A stretch of DNA of 64,000 nt from Staphylococcus piscifermentans (GTDB lineage Bacteria; Bacillota; Bacilli; Staphylococcales; Staphylococcaceae), in the NCBI RefSeq assembly GCF_900186985.1, contig NZ_LT906447.1:1922001-1986000 (forward strand). Reading direction: 5' to 3'. Below, one piece after another: positions 52,752-62,773 of the stretch. Both the position numbers and the translations under genes were made by a program. The notes under the pieces are model-generated. The model was given only the letters and a program-made list of their open reading frames with translations. It had not been told where the DNA came from and searched no databases. Within the stretch, counting starts at the first letter, position 1. Each line of letters starts with the position of its first letter.

Positions 52752-53038
52752 ATACAATCGTAAAACATACAGTCGGCTTTATAGCTTCTATTGTTTTGAC
52801 ACTACTCGCAGTTTTCGTAACTCTTTACACATCATTGACACTCAATGCTAAAATTACAATTATCTTTGGATTCGCTTTTATCCAAGCTGCAGTTCAGTTA
52901 TTAATGTTCATGCATTTAACTGAAGGTAAAGATGGACAAGCTCAAACATTCAAAGTCATCTTCGCCATTATCATTACTCTTGTAACTGTAATCGGTTCTT
53001 ATTGGGTAATGGTCGGCGGACATAGTGCACATATGTAA
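52748..53038 (+). CDS. qoxD: Quinol oxidase subunit IV
   Basis: 96 residues, three helices, with [20 protein letters not shown], the CyoD/QoxD signature. ATGA overlap with qoxC. Small assembly subunit, last gene of the operon. Confidence 0.94.
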   Translation: MNTIVKHTVGFIASIVLTLLAVFVTLYTSLTLNAKITIIFGFAFIQAAVQLLMFMHLTEGKDGQAQTFKVIFAIIITLVTVIGSYWVMVGGHSAHM

Positions 53039-53068
53039 TATAAGTAATTATATTCAAGTGAACACACT

Positions 53069-53103
53069 AAGCTGGTGAGGCATTTGCCCCACCGGCTTTT
53101 TTT
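53069..53103 (+). terminator. Terminator of qoxABCD
   Basis: Arms aagctggtgaggc / gccccaccggctt with two mismatches, then seven T. Confidence 0.85.
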
Positions 53104-53151
53104 ACATACAATATAAGGTGAATTAATTCATTTGAAGGAGGAAACGATAAA

Positions 53152-54060
53152 ATGGCTATCCCAATTATGATAGATACAGATCCAGGAATTGACGATGCGG
53201 CAGCCATCAGCATTGCCCTCACTCACCCTGACTTAGATTTAAAAATGATTACAACTGTGCACGGCAATGTAAATATCCATAAGACTACTAGCAATGCTTT
53301 ACAATTAAAAGCATTCTTTAACAGCAACGTCCCTATTCACCAAGGAGTTGCAACACCGCTTATTAATCAACCTGTAGACGCTGAACATGTACACGGTGAA
53401 ACAGGAATGGCAGGTTTTGAATTTTCGCAAGCTGATTATGATTTACTAACTTCAGATAATGCAGTACAAGCTATGAAAGAGGCACTGCTCGACTCCGATG
53501 AACCTATTACCCTTGTCCCTATCGGACCGCTTACAAATATCGCTTTATTATTGAGAACTTATCCAGAAGTATCTCGCCAAATCAAAGAAATCGTATTGAT
53601 GGGTGGCAGTGCAGGCAGAGGTAATGTTACTCCAGCTGCTGAGTTCAATATTTATTGCGACCCAGAAGCAGCAGATATTGTCTTCAACTCACATATCCCT
53701 ATTACGATGGTTGGATTGGATGTTGCGAGAGGTGCAAGTCTAACTTACGAAGCGATTAATAAATTACAAGAAATAAACCAAACTTCTCACATGCTTTATC
53801 ACATGTTCAACCATTATCGTGGCGACCAATTTGGTGATGGCATCGCTGTATATGATGCTTATACCATTTTATATTTACTCTATCCTGAAATGTTTTCAGT
53901 AGCAGACGCTAATGTAAAAATTGAATTGACAGGAACATATACAAAGGGAGAAACTGTTGTTAATTTTGATGAGGCGACGACTAATGCAACGGTAGTTCTT
54001 TCAGTCGATAAATCCCAATTTATCACAATGTTTTTTGAGGCTTTATCATATGCCAAATAA
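53152..54060 (+). CDS. Nucleoside hydrolase (IunH family)
   Basis: 302 residues. N-terminal DTDPGIDDAAAI is the calcium-binding signature. VPIGPLTNIAL and GGSAGRGNVTPAAEFNIYCDPEA are the ribose-binding segments. Splits purine or pyrimidine ribonucleosides to base and ribose in the cytoplasm; exact preference cannot be read. Good AAGGAGG. It lies between qox and lacR as a single gene. Confidence 0.92.
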   Translation: MAIPIMIDTDPGIDDAAAISIALTHPDLDLKMITTVHGNVNIHKTTSNALQLKAFFNSNVPIHQGVATPLINQPVDAEHVHGETGMAGFEFSQADYDLLTSDNAVQAMKEALLDSDEPITLVPIGPLTNIALLLRTYPEVSRQIKEIVLMGGSAGRGNVTPAAEFNIYCDPEAADIVFNSHIPITMVGLDVARGASLTYEAINKLQEINQTSHMLYHMFNHYRGDQFGDGIAVYDAYTILYLLYPEMFSVADANVKIELTGTYTKGETVVNFDEATTNATVVLSVDKSQFITMFFEALSYAK

Positions 54061-54063
54061 TAA

Positions 54064-54097
54064 TATAGAATTCTAATAAGAGCAGCATAATTCTATA
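54064..54097 (+). promoter_or_regulatory. 9-bp inverted repeat upstream of lacR
   Basis: Perfect arms tatagaatt (54064-54072) / aattctata (54089-54097) with a 16-base centre, just upstream of TATAAT (54101-54106). No T-run, so an operator is as likely as a weak terminator. Confidence 0.4.
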
Positions 54098-54143
54098 TGC
54101 TATAATAACCATAAATTAAGAAATAAAGATGCAGGTTGTGAAA

Positions 54144-54896
54144 ATGATGAATTTAAAAGAAGAACGCCACCAATTTATCCTTAATAAATTAAAGCAATCC
54201 AAGAGTGTATCGGTAAAAAAATTATCAGAAGAAATGCAAGTAGTTCCCATGACGATTCGTAGAGATTTAAAGGAACTAGAACAGAAAGCATTATTAGTTC
54301 GCGTACATGGCGGAGCTGTGGAAAAATCGACTTTTTATGATGAATTGGCAAACGAAGAAAAACAACAATTAAACAGTGAAAATAAGCGTGTTATTGCTGA
54401 AAAAGCAGGTCGTTTAATTCACGACGAGGATACTGTATTTATCGGTTCAGGAACTACCAATGAAGCGATATTTCCTTTTATTAAAGAATTAAAGCTCCAT
54501 ATCATTACGAATTCTCTATATATCTTTGAGCAATACAAAGATATAAAGCATATGGATGTGGTTTTAATAGGCGGTCGCTACAGAAAGAAAACAGGATCGT
54601 TTATTGGGCAATTAGCTAACACGATGTTGAAACAAGTTCATATCGATAAAGCATTCATCGGCGTCAACGGTATTATAGATGACGAAGCTACGACTGCTAA
54701 TGAAGAAGAAGGAAACGTAAATGAACTCATTTTAAATCACTCTACGGAAAAATATCTAGTTTCTGACAGTTCGAAGTTCAATACGAGAGCTTTCACTCCT
54801 TTTTATAAAATTAAAGATTTGACTGCAATTATTACCGATAATGAAGTATCCTATAAAGTAAAAGATTATTACAGTAAGCTCACTGAAATCATATAA
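54144..54896 (+). CDS. lacR: DeoR-family regulator, probable lactose/galactose repressor
   Basis: 250 residues from ATG 54144 (next ATG 54147 possible; GCAGG eight bases upstream). DeoR N-terminal helix-turn-helix (KKLSEEMQVVPMTIRRDLKEL, split here as residues ~26-46) and the HGGAV end of the wing, then the DeoRC sugar-phosphate domain (FIGSGTTNEA, VLIGGRYRKK, FIGVNGI). It sits in front of lacABCD with its own terminator. It differs clearly from the S. aureus LacR I remember, so assignment rests mainly on context and on matching operators at both lac promoters. Confidence 0.75.
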   Translation: MMNLKEERHQFILNKLKQSKSVSVKKLSEEMQVVPMTIRRDLKELEQKALLVRVHGGAVEKSTFYDELANEEKQQLNSENKRVIAEKAGRLIHDEDTVFIGSGTTNEAIFPFIKELKLHIITNSLYIFEQYKDIKHMDVVLIGGRYRKKTGSFIGQLANTMLKQVHIDKAFIGVNGIIDDEATTANEEEGNVNELILNHSTEKYLVSDSSKFNTRAFTPFYKIKDLTAIITDNEVSYKVKDYYSKLTEII

Positions 54897-54909
54897 ATAA
54901 TCTCTAAAC

Positions 54910-54940
54910 AAAAACGCACATTTTTCATGTGCGTTTTTTT
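54910..54940 (+). terminator. Terminator of lacR
   Basis: Arms aaaacgcacat / atgtgcgtttt around a short T-rich loop, followed by more T. Confidence 0.9.
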
Positions 54941-55025
54941 ATGTCTAATTTATGAAATTATCTCCTTGAAATCAGCTAAAACCCCCATTATATAAATACT
55001 CATTCATAAATCTTCTTCTACTAAA

Positions 55026-55054
55026 TTGACAGATTTCATGGCAAGGTGTATATT
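55026..55054 (+). promoter_or_regulatory. lacABCD promoter
   Basis: Consensus TTGACA (55026-55031), 17-bp spacer, TATATT (55049-55054). Confidence 0.85.
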
Positions 55055-55062
55055 CTAAATAA

Positions 55063-55087
55063 GAACAAAACCAAACAATTTCGAACA
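55063..55087 (+). promoter_or_regulatory. Triple phased operator at lacA
   Basis: GAACA at 55063 and 55083 with AAACA at 55073, exactly 10 bp apart (on the minus strand TGTTC-N5-TGTTT-N5-TGTTC). It covers the transcription start and abuts the ribosome site, a repressor position. The same motif is at 63198-63222. Confidence 0.65.
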
Positions 55088-55099
55088 GGAGGATTTACT

Positions 55100-55531
55100 A
55101 TGTCTATTGTTATTCATAGTGATGCACAATCACAAGAATTAAAAGATTTTATTTTAAAATCACTAGCTGATGCAGATTACGAAATCGAGGATTTATCAGC
55201 AAATAGTTCAGCAGAAACAATTGATGAGATTACTTTTGAGGTTACTCGATATGTTCAAGAACATGAAGGTACAAAAGCAATAATTATTGATAAGTATGGT
55301 ATCGCACCGTTTATTCTTGCTAATAAACAAAAAAATATTATTGCAGCTACTGTTTCCGACGAACAATCAGCAAAAATGACGCATAGACACAATAATACAA
55401 ACGTTATCGTTTTAGGCAGCGAAGTTGTCGGTAAATTAAATGCCTTAAACTGCGTGAAAGCATTCTTAAAAGCTGGATATGACGCTGGACGCCACCAAAT
55501 CAGAATTGATATGTTGAATTCTTTATGTTAA
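55100..55531 (+). CDS. lacA: Galactose-6-phosphate isomerase subunit LacA
   Basis: 143 residues from ATG 55100 (MSIVIHSDAQSQ), with AGGAGG upstream; the frame extends upstream but only across the operator. RpiB/LacA fold with the IAPFILANK and THRHNNTNVIVLG segments. With LacB it converts galactose 6-phosphate to tagatose 6-phosphate. First gene of lacABCD. Confidence 0.94.
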   Translation: MSIVIHSDAQSQELKDFILKSLADADYEIEDLSANSSAETIDEITFEVTRYVQEHEGTKAIIIDKYGIAPFILANKQKNIIAATVSDEQSAKMTHRHNNTNVIVLGSEVVGKLNALNCVKAFLKAGYDAGRHQIRIDMLNSLC

Positions 55532-55549
55532 TAGGAGGATATTAAGATT

Positions 55550-56065
55550 ATGAAAATAGCTATTGGTTGTGACCATATTGTAACTAATATTAAAGCAGAA
55601 GTTGCTACTTATTTAAAAAATAACGGACACGAAGTCATTGACGTTGGTACTTATGACTATGTTCGTACGCACTACCCTATTTACGGTACTCGTGTCGGCG
55701 AACTTGTTGCTAACGGAGATGTAGACTTCGGGGTTGCATTATGCGGTACTGGCGTAGGTATTTCAGCTAGTGCTGATAAAGTACCTGGAACTCGTGTTGC
55801 CCTTGTTCGTGACGCAACAAGCGCTCGTTTAGCTAAAAGCGAATATAACTGCAACATTATTGCTGCAGGCGGCATGGTAACTGGTGTAGATCTTATTAAA
55901 AACATCGTAGACACATTTGCTGAAACTGAATATGAACCAACACCTGAAAAAGAGGCACTTATTAAAGTGATGAATGACACATTAAAACCAGAAGATGTTC
56001 ATTATTCACATGAAATGTTCGATGGATACTTAAAAAAATGGGATAACGGAGAATATCACGACTAA
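55550..56065 (+). CDS. lacB: Galactose-6-phosphate isomerase subunit LacB
   Basis: 171 residues, normal length. IGCDHIVTN at the N-terminus, VALCGTGVGISASADKVPG with the catalytic Cys (about residue 66), and a LacB-type C-terminal extension (HEMFDGYLKKWDNG). Partner of LacA. Overlaps lacC by one base. Confidence 0.96.
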   Translation: MKIAIGCDHIVTNIKAEVATYLKNNGHEVIDVGTYDYVRTHYPIYGTRVGELVANGDVDFGVALCGTGVGISASADKVPGTRVALVRDATSARLAKSEYNCNIIAAGGMVTGVDLIKNIVDTFAETEYEPTPEKEALIKVMNDTLKPEDVHYSHEMFDGYLKKWDNGEYHD

Positions 56066-57012
56066 TGACTTTCAAATTATTAACTGTAACATTAAATCCT
56101 GCAATCGACATCAACTATCCAATTAAGGATTTCGAGATCAACACTGTTCAACGTGCTACCGAAGATTTTAAATCAGCTGGCGGCAAAGGAATTAATGTCG
56201 CACGTGTAGCCTCTGAATTAGGCCTGCCCGTTACGTGCACAGGCATTATCGGCGGAAAATTCGGGGAATGGCTAACACACAATTTGGATGAAACACATAT
56301 CAAACATGATTTCACTGTTTCCCCCGCTTCTACTAGACTTTGTATCGCTATCAACAGCGAAGGCAGTCAAACTGAAATTTTAGAAAGCGGTGCATTACAA
56401 CCTGAAGAAATTCAAACAAGATTTTTAGAACATTTTAATACTATAGTATCTAACTATAACTTAGTAACTATTTCGGGGAGCTTGCCAAAAGGCTTTCCTG
56501 AAGATTATTACATTAAATTATTGGAAATAGCACATGCTCAGGATATTCCTGTATGTCTAGATACTTCTGGACAGGTATTGAATTATACAGTAACGCATTC
56601 AAAACATTGCCCTCCTCTCCTGATTAAACCAAATGATGAAGAAATCAAAGCAATCACAAGTTCAGATTCTATCAATCTAGCTAATCAATTATTAGATGAT
56701 AGCTTGGCTCATATTCCTTATATTTTATTATCATTAGGTAAGAATGGTGCATTATTGCGCATCAAAGAAGAAGTATACAATATTGATATTCCTAAAATTG
56801 TTGCTGTCAATCCCGTAGGTTCAGGTGATAGCAGTTTAGCCGGCTTCAGCTACGGTCTTTCTAAAAATGAAAGCTTTGAATCAGCGGCGAAATTTGCAAT
56901 GGCTGCTGGAATGGCGAACGCATTAGAAGCAAGAACTGGACATGTAGATTTAGATAATTTTAATAAATTTAGTAATCAAATAATTATTGAAAAGGTGGCA
57001 AAAACCTCATGA
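56065..57012 (+). CDS. lacC: Tagatose-6-phosphate kinase
   Basis: 315 residues. PfkB family: [12 protein letters not shown] at the N-terminus, [17 protein letters not shown] substrate site and [17 protein letters not shown] (about 250-266; catalytic Asp in GSGDS). Makes tagatose 1,6-bisphosphate with ATP. ATGA overlap with lacD. Confidence 0.95.
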   Translation: MTFKLLTVTLNPAIDINYPIKDFEINTVQRATEDFKSAGGKGINVARVASELGLPVTCTGIIGGKFGEWLTHNLDETHIKHDFTVSPASTRLCIAINSEGSQTEILESGALQPEEIQTRFLEHFNTIVSNYNLVTISGSLPKGFPEDYYIKLLEIAHAQDIPVCLDTSGQVLNYTVTHSKHCPPLLIKPNDEEIKAITSSDSINLANQLLDDSLAHIPYILLSLGKNGALLRIKEEVYNIDIPKIVAVNPVGSGDSSLAGFSYGLSKNESFESAAKFAMAAGMANALEARTGHVDLDNFNKFSNQIIIEKVAKTS

Positions 57013-57944
57013 CAAAATCCATCAAACCTTTATTAAATGACAAAAATTACATTGCTGCATTAGCAATCGACCAACGCGGTGCATTAAAACGCTTATTAGG
57101 CGAAGATGCTAAAACTGAAGACTTAGAACAATTTAAAGTTCATGTTTCTGAAGAATTAACTCCTTATGCTTCAAGTATCTTACTTGACCCTGAATATGGC
57201 TTACCAGCAACTAAAGTACGTGCTAAAAACGCTGGTTTATTACTTGCTTACGAAAAAACTGGTTATGATGCATCTGAACCAGGACGTCTTCCTGATTTAT
57301 TAAACGTATGGTCTGTGAAACGCTTGAAAGAAGCAGGCGCAGATGCTGTTAAATTATTAGTGTATGTAGATATTGATGAAGACAAAGCTATTAATGACCA
57401 AAAAGAAACTTTTGTTGAACGCGTAGGTAGCGAATGTGTAGCTGAAGGTCTACCTCTTTTCTTAGAATTAGTATCATATGATGCGAACAACTCTGACAGC
57501 GGTTCTGAAGAATTTGCAAAAGTTAAAGCACATAAAGTTAACGAAGCAATGAAAAAATACTCTGAACCTCGATTCAATGTAGATGTATTAAAAGTTGAAG
57601 TACCTGTAAATATGAACTATGTTGAAGGATTTGGAGAAAAAGTATTATTCACTAAAGAAGAAGCTGCTCAAGCTTTCAAAGAACAAGCTGCTTCAACAAA
57701 CTTACCTTACATCTACTTAAGTGCTGGAGTATCTGCAGATTTATTCCAAAAAACATTATACTTTGCTAAAGAAGCTGGTTCTACGTTTAATGGTGTACTT
57801 TGCGGACGTGCAACTTGGAGAGGTGCTACTGATCACTTTGCTGAAGGCGATGCAGCTGTTCAAGAATGGTTCCGTACTGAAGGTAAAGCAAATATCGAAG
57901 GTTTAAATAAAGTATTAGATGAAACTGCTACACCCGTTAAATAA
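57009..57944 (+). CDS. lacD: Tagatose-1,6-diphosphate aldolase
   Basis: 311 residues, slightly shorter than the ~326 I recall for S. aureus. Class I aldolase barrel: [36 protein letters not shown] (Schiff-base Lys region near 115-120), [11 protein letters not shown] and YLSAGVS. Splits tagatose bisphosphate to DHAP and glyceraldehyde 3-phosphate. Last gene of this lac half; a terminator follows 23 bp later. Confidence 0.95.
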   Translation: MTKSIKPLLNDKNYIAALAIDQRGALKRLLGEDAKTEDLEQFKVHVSEELTPYASSILLDPEYGLPATKVRAKNAGLLLAYEKTGYDASEPGRLPDLLNVWSVKRLKEAGADAVKLLVYVDIDEDKAINDQKETFVERVGSECVAEGLPLFLELVSYDANNSDSGSEEFAKVKAHKVNEAMKKYSEPRFNVDVLKVEVPVNMNYVEGFGEKVLFTKEEAAQAFKEQAASTNLPYIYLSAGVSADLFQKTLYFAKEAGSTFNGVLCGRATWRGATDHFAEGDAAVQEWFRTEGKANIEGLNKVLDETATPVK

Positions 57945-57966
57945 TTTAACTTCCTAAAGATCTTTC

Positions 57967-58002
57967 AAGGGCTTGAACATGAAAATGTTCGAGCTCTTTT
58001 TC
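57967..58002 (+). terminator. Terminator of lacABCD
   Basis: Arms aagggcttgaacat / atgttcgagctctt with two mismatches, then TTTTCT. Confidence 0.85.
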
Positions 58003-58133
58003 TCGTAGTGAACCTGAAATAGCTTTAACCACTGTGATCGCATTCCCCTTCTCTTCTGTATGTACAAGGGGTTTATCGAGTGCTATCATAATGTATGTAA
58101 AAATAAATCTGATAAAGAAAAAAGGATTCTCTT

Positions 58134-59426
58134 ATGATGGCTATTATTGCAATTATTATTTTTCTTTTAACACTTATTTTCATCATCTGGCAGCCGAAAG
58201 GTTTAGATATAGGTATTACCGCATCCATAGGTGCTTTATTAGCACTTCTTACTGGTGTAGTTTCTCTACATGACGCAGGTCAAGTAGCTCAAATTGTCTG
58301 GAATGCTACGCTGACATTTGTAGCCTTGATTATTATTTCGCTGATTCTAGATAATATCGGATTCTTTGAATGGGCTGCTATACATATGGTACATGCTGCT
58401 AAAGGAAGCGGCAACCGTATGTTTATCTATATCATACTATTAGGTGCTCTTATTGCTGCTCTATTTGCAAATGATGGTGCAGCATTGATTCTTACCCCTA
58501 TTGTGCTTGCAATGGTCAGACACCTTAATTTTAATAAGAAATTCATCTTTCCTTTTATAATTGCTTGCGGATTTATCGCCGACACGACTTCGTTGCCTTT
58601 AATTGTGAGTAACTTGGTAAATATTGTTTCTGCGGATTATTTCAATATTAATTTTACAAACTACTCTTTACATATGGTTTTACCGAATATCTTTTCACTT
58701 CTTTCCAGCATCTTCATTTTATATCTTTATTTCAGAAGAAGTATTCCTAGACATGTGGATGTTTCAAATTTAGAGCTGCCACAGAAGGCTATTAAAGATT
58801 CCCGCCTTTTTAAAATTTCGTGGCTAGTTATTTTGTTTTTATTAATAGGCTATTTTGCAAGTGAATTCTTTGGCATACCTGTTTCATTAATTGCTGGAAT
58901 TATTGCGCTTATTTTTCTCGGCTTAGCGAAAATGTCACCAGCTGTTAATACACGCAAAGTGCTGAAAGGTGCCCCATGGAATATTGTTATTTTCTCTATC
59001 GGTATGTATCTTGTAGTTTTCGGTTTAAAAAATGCGGGGATTACTGGTTTATTAGCTAGCTTTATCGATAACTTCACCCACTATGGTCTCTTCGCAAGTA
59101 TTATGAGTATGGGATTTGTTTCTGCTTTCTTATCTGCAGTTATGAATAATTTACCTACTGTCATGATTGATGCCATAGCAATCAACCAATCGGCAGCACA
59201 TGGCTTAATCAAAGAAGCACTTATTTACGCAAATGTTATCGGTGCAGACTTAGGCCCTAAGATGACCCCTATCGGATCATTAGCGACTTTACTTTGGTTA
59301 CATGTATTAAGTCAAAAAGGTATGAAAATTTCTTGGGGTGTTTATTTTAAAACGGGAGTGATTATTACAATCCCTGTCTTATTTGCTACTTTGATTGGAT
59401 TGTATTTAACATTGTTATTATTTTAA
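58134..59426 (+). CDS. arsB: ArsB-type arsenite efflux membrane protein
   Basis: 430 residues with about 12 helices and strong family sequence: [58 protein letters not shown] and [20 protein letters not shown], very close to plasmid pI258 ArsB. ATG ATG start with AAAGGA seven bases upstream. Exports arsenite/antimonite. No arsR, arsC or arsA is nearby, and it lies between the two halves of the lac system, so it is an orphan whose regulation is unknown. Confidence 0.9.
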   Translation: MMAIIAIIIFLLTLIFIIWQPKGLDIGITASIGALLALLTGVVSLHDAGQVAQIVWNATLTFVALIIISLILDNIGFFEWAAIHMVHAAKGSGNRMFIYIILLGALIAALFANDGAALILTPIVLAMVRHLNFNKKFIFPFIIACGFIADTTSLPLIVSNLVNIVSADYFNINFTNYSLHMVLPNIFSLLSSIFILYLYFRRSIPRHVDVSNLELPQKAIKDSRLFKISWLVILFLLIGYFASEFFGIPVSLIAGIIALIFLGLAKMSPAVNTRKVLKGAPWNIVIFSIGMYLVVFGLKNAGITGLLASFIDNFTHYGLFASIMSMGFVSAFLSAVMNNLPTVMIDAIAINQSAAHGLIKEALIYANVIGADLGPKMTPIGSLATLLWLHVLSQKGMKISWGVYFKTGVIITIPVLFATLIGLYLTLLLF

Positions 59427-59444
59427 TTGTTTGACGAAAGTATA

Positions 59445-59486
59445 AAAATACGAGCAGAGACATTTATTTGTCCCCGCTCGTATTTT
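59445..59486. terminator. Bidirectional terminator, arsB and lacG
   Basis: Arms aaaatacgagc (59445-59455) / gctcgtatttt (59476-59486) with further gaca/tgtc pairing inside; T-rich on both strands. Serves the convergent genes. Confidence 0.85.
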
Positions 59487-59510
59487 ACTTGGGCTGCTCC
59501 CTGCTCAAAT

Positions 59511-60917
59511 TTATTTTCCGTAAATATCTTCAGATAGTTCTTTGTACCATTTTGCACTATCTTTGATATAACGTTTTTGAGTTTCAAAATCAATATAGAA
59601 TAAACCATAACGTTTATTATAACCATTTGACCAGCTGAACATATCTTGTAATGACCAAACGAAATAACCTTTGACATTTACACCATCTACATAAGCTTTT
59701 TCAATAGCTTCAATATGTTGACGGATATAATCAATACGTTCTTCATCATGGACTTCACCATTTTCTTCTAAAACATCTTTATAACCTAAGCCATTTTCAG
59801 TGACATAGATTTTTTTGTAATTCGGATAGTCGTTTTTAACGCGTGACATTATATCGTATAGTCCTTGAGGATAGATATACCAATCCCAGTCATTTGTAGG
59901 AATTGCTTCATTTTTAACGACTTCTCCGATACCTTTAACGCGGAAGACTGAAGTTCCTTTTTCACCAGTACCATTATGATGGATATAGCTATCTTGATTA
60001 TGATATTTAATCCAGTTACTTTGATAATAATTGATACCTAAGAAATCAAGTTGAGATGCCGCTTTACGCATTTCTTCTAATTCTTCTTCGCGGATATCTA
60101 ATTCTGCAAACTCTTCACCTAAAATTTCTCGTACTACTGTTAATTTTTCCGGAGTGTAATAACCTAAGAAAGTACCATCTAACATAAATCCGTTCATAAA
60201 GATATCGTGCTTATAGGCAGCAATTTGATTTAATGGTTGATTATCAATACTGTAGAATTGAGTTAACGCATGAATTAAACCAATTTCTCCTTCGTAACCT
60301 TTAGATTTAAATAAATTCACAACACGACTATGTGCAACGATTTGATTATGTTGAGCTTGAAGACATTTTAATGTGTTGTATTGTTCACCTGGAGGGAAGG
60401 CACCTGTAATATATTGGCCTTGAACATATGCAATCGGTTCGTTGATTGTCATCCAATGTGTAACAATATCATGATATTCATCGAATACAAGTTCAGCAAA
60501 GCGTTCAAATGCATCCAACTGTTCTTTATTCAACCAATCTCCTTTTTCAAAAAGCGGTTCTGGTGTATCGAAATGATGCAATGTAACGTATGGTTCAACG
60601 CCATACTTGTGACAAGTTTCAAATACATTTCTGTAATATTCAATACCTTTAGGATTAACTTCGCCTGTACCATCAGGTATAATTCTTGACCAAGCAATTG
60701 AAATGCGGATACCTTTAATGCCGTATTCTGAAGCTAAGCGAATATCTTCCTCGTAACGATTGTAGAAATCACTTGCAGGATCAGGAGAAAAACGTCCTTG
60801 TTTTTCTAAAAATCCATCCCACAAAATACGTCCTTTACCATCAACAGTACTAGAACCTTCAACTTGATATGCAGCAGTTGCAGCACCTAACACAAAGTCT
60901 TTAGGTAATTTACTCAT
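59511..60917 (-). CDS. lacG: 6-phospho-beta-galactosidase
   Basis: 468 residues from the ATG at 60915-60917 (MSKLPKDFVLG), with AGGAGAG upstream. Glycoside hydrolase family 1: acid/base Glu in TMNEPIAYV (about residue 160), nucleophile Glu in YVTENGLGYKD (about 375-376), phosphate-binding SWSNGYNKRYG near 430. Splits lactose 6-phosphate to glucose and galactose 6-phosphate, feeding lacABCD. Last gene of lacF-E-G here, 146 bp after lacE. Confidence 0.96.
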   Translation of the reverse strand: MSKLPKDFVLGAATAAYQVEGSSTVDGKGRILWDGFLEKQGRFSPDPASDFYNRYEEDIRLASEYGIKGIRISIAWSRIIPDGTGEVNPKGIEYYRNVFETCHKYGVEPYVTLHHFDTPEPLFEKGDWLNKEQLDAFERFAELVFDEYHDIVTHWMTINEPIAYVQGQYITGAFPPGEQYNTLKCLQAQHNQIVAHSRVVNLFKSKGYEGEIGLIHALTQFYSIDNQPLNQIAAYKHDIFMNGFMLDGTFLGYYTPEKLTVVREILGEEFAELDIREEELEEMRKAASQLDFLGINYYQSNWIKYHNQDSYIHHNGTGEKGTSVFRVKGIGEVVKNEAIPTNDWDWYIYPQGLYDIMSRVKNDYPNYKKIYVTENGLGYKDVLEENGEVHDEERIDYIRQHIEAIEKAYVDGVNVKGYFVWSLQDMFSWSNGYNKRYGLFYIDFETQKRYIKDSAKWYKELSEDIYGK

Positions 60918-60983
60918 TATTAGCTCTCCTTTTGATTGTATTAAAATCTTCAATATTAATACTTTACTTATACACACAAATGG

Positions 60984-61038
60984 AGCCCCTTGCCGCTTAT
61001 GCTGATTCGTGTTGTCGTGTGAAATGCAACAAGAGGCT
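60984..61038 (-). promoter_or_regulatory. Hairpin between lacE and lacG
   Basis: Arms agccccttg (60984-60992) / caagaggct (61030-61038), nine pairs on RNA with one G-U, and no T-run. Possible mRNA processing or stability element separating transporter and enzyme genes. Confidence 0.4.
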
Positions 61039-61063
61039 GTTGTGTGTTACTTTAAATTAAATT

Positions 61064-62758
61064 TTATTTATTTTCGTTAATTTTTTCAAAAATCAATTTC
61101 ATTGCGCCTTCTCCATCGCGAGTCAAGCCAATGTATTGTTTACCAGTTGTCGGTACTAATACAGCACCATATTGATCAGTGTATTTTCTCATTTCATCTT
61201 TCATTGCGTCCATTTGAGGAGCTAAGATAACGATATCCATATCTTTGATCAGATCCATATCTTGACCGTAAGCACGTGCTGTTGCTTCTAATGGAATATC
61301 ATTATCTTTGGCATATTTATTTAAGCTGTTCGCTAAAATACCGCTTGTACCACCGCCAGCACATACTACTAAGACATTTGTATGTTCACGAGAGTTGAAA
61401 TCTGGTGTATTCTCTTCTACTTCTACTGGAGCTGTTGTTGCAGCACCACCAGCCGCAGCAGTTGCAACACCACTTGCTTTAGCTAATTCAAGTTCTCGTT
61501 CTTCATCTAATTTCAATTTGTCATAAGCTTTGACAAATGGGAACCAGATTGAGAAGTCTAATACTAAGATAATTGCGATTAATAATAATGACAGTGTTGA
61601 GAAGTTAGAAGCCATATAGATACCGATCGGACCCGGTGTAGGCCATGGTAAGAAATGCATAAAGCCGTTCATTCCTAAATTATCAACAAAGAATTTTAAA
61701 ATCCATGAGTTTAATATCGGCGTGATAATGAATGGAATCATGAATACTGGGTTTAAAATAATAGGAGCACCGAATAATAATGGTTCATTAACCGCAAAGG
61801 TTGTCGGTATAAACGATGCTTTACCCACGGCTTTTAATTCAGGTGATTTACATAGTAATATAAACATGTAAGGAACAAGTAATGTTGCCCCTGTACCACC
61901 AATAAGTGCTACAAAATCTTGTGTAGACTGAGTCAACGCATAATGCGCATGTTCTCCTGCTCTGAATAAACGTAAGTTTTCAACTTGGTTATTGTACATA
62001 ATCGCAATAACAGCTGGTCCGACAACCGATGGACCATGCACTCCGATAAACCAGAAGAATGCCATGAAACCAAAGATAATAGCAAATCCTAAGTATCCGT
62101 TAGCTGCTCTGAATAATGGAGATAACAAGTTAGTCACTAATTCTGCTGTATTACCTTTTGATAATGCTCTTACAACGATGTCTACAATCCAGAAGAATGT
62201 TACTGAGAATGCAAATGGAATCATGTCTTTAAATGCTTGCGCAATGTTACCTGGAACTTGAGGCGGCATCTTAATAGTTATATTTCTGCCAATGCAGAAT
62301 TTATAGATATTAGGTACGATAAATGCTACTAAGAATGCTGCGATTAATCCTTTAGTACCTAACAAATCAATGCTGATACCATCTTTAATAGGTTTTACAG
62401 CTAAAATTAATAAAGAAGATTCTGCTGCAACGAAAGTTGAAATCACATTGATTTGGTTCGTTTTCGGTAATTTCAAATTTCGGTTATCTGTTAAAGACTT
62501 AGTAACTGTACCAGCCATGAAGACGGCTAACATACCCATTGTAAAGTTATAAACTTTCATAATGATATCTTCAATATGTTTAGGCCAATGGAAACCCCAA
62601 ACATTTGGTACATATGCTACTAGGATAAATAAAGATGAAAAAAGTACGACGGGCATTAATGCTACGAAACCATCACGGATTGCTGCTAAATAAGGGTTAG
62701 AAGCAACCTTTTCAAAAAATGGTTTCATTTTTTCGATCATTTTGATTATTTTATTCAT
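61064..62758 (-). CDS. lacE: Lactose PTS transporter subunit IICB
   Basis: 564 residues. EIIC membrane domain (about 1-420, roughly ten helices; FVALIGGTGATLLVPY), a Ala/Gly-rich linker and the EIIB domain from about 465 with phosphocysteine in NVLVVCAGGGTSGIL. Imports lactose as lactose 6-phosphate using phosphate from LacF. AGGTG five bases before the ATG, 15 bp after lacF. Confidence 0.96.
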   Translation of the reverse strand: MNKIIKMIEKMKPFFEKVASNPYLAAIRDGFVALMPVVLFSSLFILVAYVPNVWGFHWPKHIEDIIMKVYNFTMGMLAVFMAGTVTKSLTDNRNLKLPKTNQINVISTFVAAESSLLILAVKPIKDGISIDLLGTKGLIAAFLVAFIVPNIYKFCIGRNITIKMPPQVPGNIAQAFKDMIPFAFSVTFFWIVDIVVRALSKGNTAELVTNLLSPLFRAANGYLGFAIIFGFMAFFWFIGVHGPSVVGPAVIAIMYNNQVENLRLFRAGEHAHYALTQSTQDFVALIGGTGATLLVPYMFILLCKSPELKAVGKASFIPTTFAVNEPLLFGAPIILNPVFMIPFIITPILNSWILKFFVDNLGMNGFMHFLPWPTPGPIGIYMASNFSTLSLLLIAIILVLDFSIWFPFVKAYDKLKLDEERELELAKASGVATAAAGGAATTAPVEVEENTPDFNSREHTNVLVVCAGGGTSGILANSLNKYAKDNDIPLEATARAYGQDMDLIKDMDIVILAPQMDAMKDEMRKYTDQYGAVLVPTTGKQYIGLTRDGEGAMKLIFEKINENK

Positions 62759-62773
62759 GCTGTCACCTGCTCA

